Source: Sutterella sp. | GTDB taxonomy: Bacteria > Pseudomonadota > Gammaproteobacteria > Burkholderiales > Burkholderiaceae_F | Direction: 5' to 3' | NCBI GenBank assembly: GCA_003488465.1 | Contig: DNLN01000070.1 | Coordinates: 1 to 7,415, forward strand | Length of the DNA stretch: 7,415 nucleotides | Shown: positions 6,227 through 7,415 of the stretch, one piece after another | Layout: the number at the start of each line of letters is the position of its first letter | Numbering within the stretch: the stretch's first letter is position 1 | Made by a program: the position numbers and the translations under genes | Notes under the pieces: model-generated | The model's database searches: none | What the model was told of the DNA's origin: nothing | What the model saw: only the letters and a program-made list of their open reading frames with translations

Positions 6227-7195
6227 TTACCTGGCGGTCTTCACAAACTCGGCGCTCTTGGCAAGATCCTCGGGCACCTTGATGCCGATGCGCTTGACGG
6301 CGTCGGAGTTGATCTTGGCCTTGAAGGTCTTCTGGAAGCGGATCGGCATGTTCTCGGGACGGCTCTTGCCTTCAAGAATGTCGGCGCCCATGTCACCGGC
6401 GATCTTGCCGAGTTCATAGTAGTCAACGCCGAGCGTGGCGAGGCACCCTGCGCGGATCATGCCCTCCTCGCCCGCGATGATCGGGAGCTTGGCGCGGTTC
6501 GTGATGCGGGTGAGAACGGGAATCGCAGAGGCAATCACGTTGTCCGTGGGCAGATAGATCGCGTCGATCTTCTTGACCATGCTCTGGGCGGCCTGCTGCA
6601 CGTCGTTCACATTGGAGATCGTGACTTCAAGAAGCTTCAGTCCGGGCTTCTTGGCAACGGCCTTCTTGAGGATGTCAATCTGGAACTGGGAGTTGATCTC
6701 GGAGCTGTTGTAGATCGTACCGATCGTCCTGGCGTGCGGAACGAACTTGAGCAGCAGCTCGAGCTGCTCGGCGACCGGGTTCATGTCGGAGGACCCCGTG
6801 ACGTTCGTGCCGGGCATCTCGTTGGACTTGACAAGGCGCGCGATGGCGAAGTCGGTGACGGCGGTCGCAACGATCGGAGTCTTCTCGGTCGCGTTCGCCA
6901 CGGACTGCGCCGCAGGCGTTGCAATGGCGAAGATGAGGGGATACTTCTGCGTCACAAAGCGCTGGGCGATGTTGTGCAGGTTGGACTGGTCGGCCTGTGC
7001 GTTCTGCTGATCGAACTTGACATCCATGCCGCGGGCCTTCATCTGATCGACGATGCCGCGGTTGGCGGCATCAAGAGCACTGTGCTCGACAAGCTGAATG
7101 ACGCCCACCGTCTGGGGAGCGGCCGTCGCCTGACCTGCAAAAAGGGCACCTGCAACAGCAGCGGCAAGCACGGCACCGGCAATCTTCATTTTCAT
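6227..7195 (-). CDS. ABC transporter substrate-binding protein (PF04392/TrpX-like)
   Basis: A 322-residue secreted protein. Residues 1-25 are a Sec signal peptide: MKMK, a hydrophobic core, then ATA before the likely cut after A25. There is no lipobox cysteine, so it should be free in the periplasm. The mature part fits the PF04392 binding-protein family. It has GVIQLVEHSALDAANRG (31-47), TPAAQSVANAT (93-103), MPGTNVTG (127-134), GTIYNSSEINSQ (159-170), LPTDNVIASAIPVL (215-228) and GVDYYELGKIAGDMGADILE (256-275), in the usual two-lobe order. Some relatives (TrpX) bind aromatic amino acids; others have no known ligand, so the ligand is not assigned. An in-frame TTG at 7249 would add 18 residues without signal character. 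The ATG at 7195 has AAGGA 9 bases upstream and opens directly on the signal peptide. No permease or ATPase gene follows, as a terminator ends the transcript. No clear promoter is seen, although a perfect TTGACA (7344-7339) lies upstream without a matching -10. Confidence 0.92.
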   Translation of the reverse strand: MKMKIAGAVLAAAVAGALFAGQATAAPQTVGVIQLVEHSALDAANRGIVDQMKARGMDVKFDQQNAQADQSNLHNIAQRFVTQKYPLIFAIATPAAQSVANATEKTPIVATAVTDFAIARLVKSNEMPGTNVTGSSDMNPVAEQLELLLKFVPHARTIGTIYNSSEINSQFQIDILKKAVAKKPGLKLLEVTISNVNDVQQAAQSMVKKIDAIYLPTDNVIASAIPVLTRITNRAKLPIIAGEEGMIRAGCLATLGVDYYELGKIAGDMGADILEGKSRPENMPIRFQKTFKAKINSDAVKRIGIKVPEDLAKSAEFVKTAR

Positions 7196-7359
7196 AATCC
7201 CTATTCCTTCTCTTATAGGTTCGGTCCCGCAGAAGGTTCCGCGGTCCAATTTGTTGAACAGATCGCTCGCATTGTCGCAAACTCAGGCGGGAAAAGACAG
7301 CGCGCGGCCTTGGGTTTTTGCCTAATGCCCTTCCCCGGTGTCAAAAAGTCACAGGTTTG

Positions 7360-7403
7360 ATCCGCAGGAAGCCCCGCATTTGAATGCGGTGAGGAATGCG
7401 GAT
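7360..7403. repeat. Nested inverted and direct repeats upstream of the binding-protein gene
   Basis: The outer arms ATCCGCA (7360-7366) and TGCGGAT (7397-7403) enclose a second perfect inverted repeat, CCGCATT (7374-7380) and AATGCGG (7383-7389). The octamer GAATGCGG also occurs twice in direct orientation (7382-7389 and 7394-7401), 12 bases apart. On the plus strand the outer arm runs into TTTT. The rest of 7196-7415 shows no gene on either strand that I would defend. Confidence 0.45.
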
Positions 7404-7415
7404 TTTGCGCTACCA

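Noticed and set aside
7196..7249. TTG start extending the binding protein by 18 residues
   Set aside because: It would place a polar, arginine-containing stretch before a textbook signal peptide and has no better ribosome binding site than the ATG at 7195.
7339..7344. Perfect TTGACA as the -35 of the binding-protein gene
   Set aside because: At 16-18 bases downstream there is only GCAAAA or similar, a poor -10, so a promoter cannot be supported.
7355..7415. tRNA at the right edge (GGTAGCGC on the minus strand and a TTCAAAT stretch resembling D and T arms; a plus-strand CCA end)
   Set aside because: The TTCAAAT loop is not closed by a proper T-stem pair (A opposite G), no anticodon arm fits, and the plus strand has no T arm before CCA.

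Overview
The window is GC-rich, densely coding bacterial DNA with short gaps and homogeneous codon use. The proteins look like those of a Gram-negative beta-proteobacterium: a long (type 2) argininosuccinate synthase, a PF04392-type periplasmic binding protein with a clean Sec signal, and a MocR regulator. Burkholderiales, perhaps a Sutterellaceae-like gut member, is my best guess, but that is inference from protein flavour only. I see no insertion sequence, prophage, CRISPR array, rRNA or tRNA.

Layout from left to right. At 1-171 (minus) is the N-terminus of a class I DAHP synthase, running off the left edge. At 303-1610 (minus) is a HemN/HemW-like radical SAM protein, ending in a strong terminator. 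Divergent from it, at 1795-3345 (plus), is a MocR-type regulator (GntR helix-turn-helix fused to an aminotransferase fold). The 150-180 bp between them holds opposed promoter candidates and a perfect 7-6-7 inverted repeat suited to be an operator. At 3342-4301 (minus) is a CDF zinc-type cation efflux protein with a cysteine-rich tail. It converges on the regulator with a 4-base overlap of stop codons. At 4639-5973 (minus) is argG, and at 6227-7195 (minus) a solitary ABC substrate-binding protein. Each of these two ends in its own intrinsic terminator.

The genes look like independently transcribed units rather than one operon: five of six lie on the minus strand, but terminators separate radical SAM/DAHP synthase, argG/CDF and binding protein/argG. 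Arginine (argG) and aromatic amino-acid (DAHP synthase) biosynthesis, metal export and solute binding are ordinary housekeeping roles.

The least explained material is regulatory. It includes a structured 118-base CDF leader ending in a small hairpin plus eight U, a terminator-like hairpin 14 bases upstream of the argG start codon, a palindrome in the argG promoter, the operator-like repeat between the MocR and radical SAM genes, and a 9-bp hairpin inside the end of the CDF gene. I found no convincing wholly new multi-gene system.
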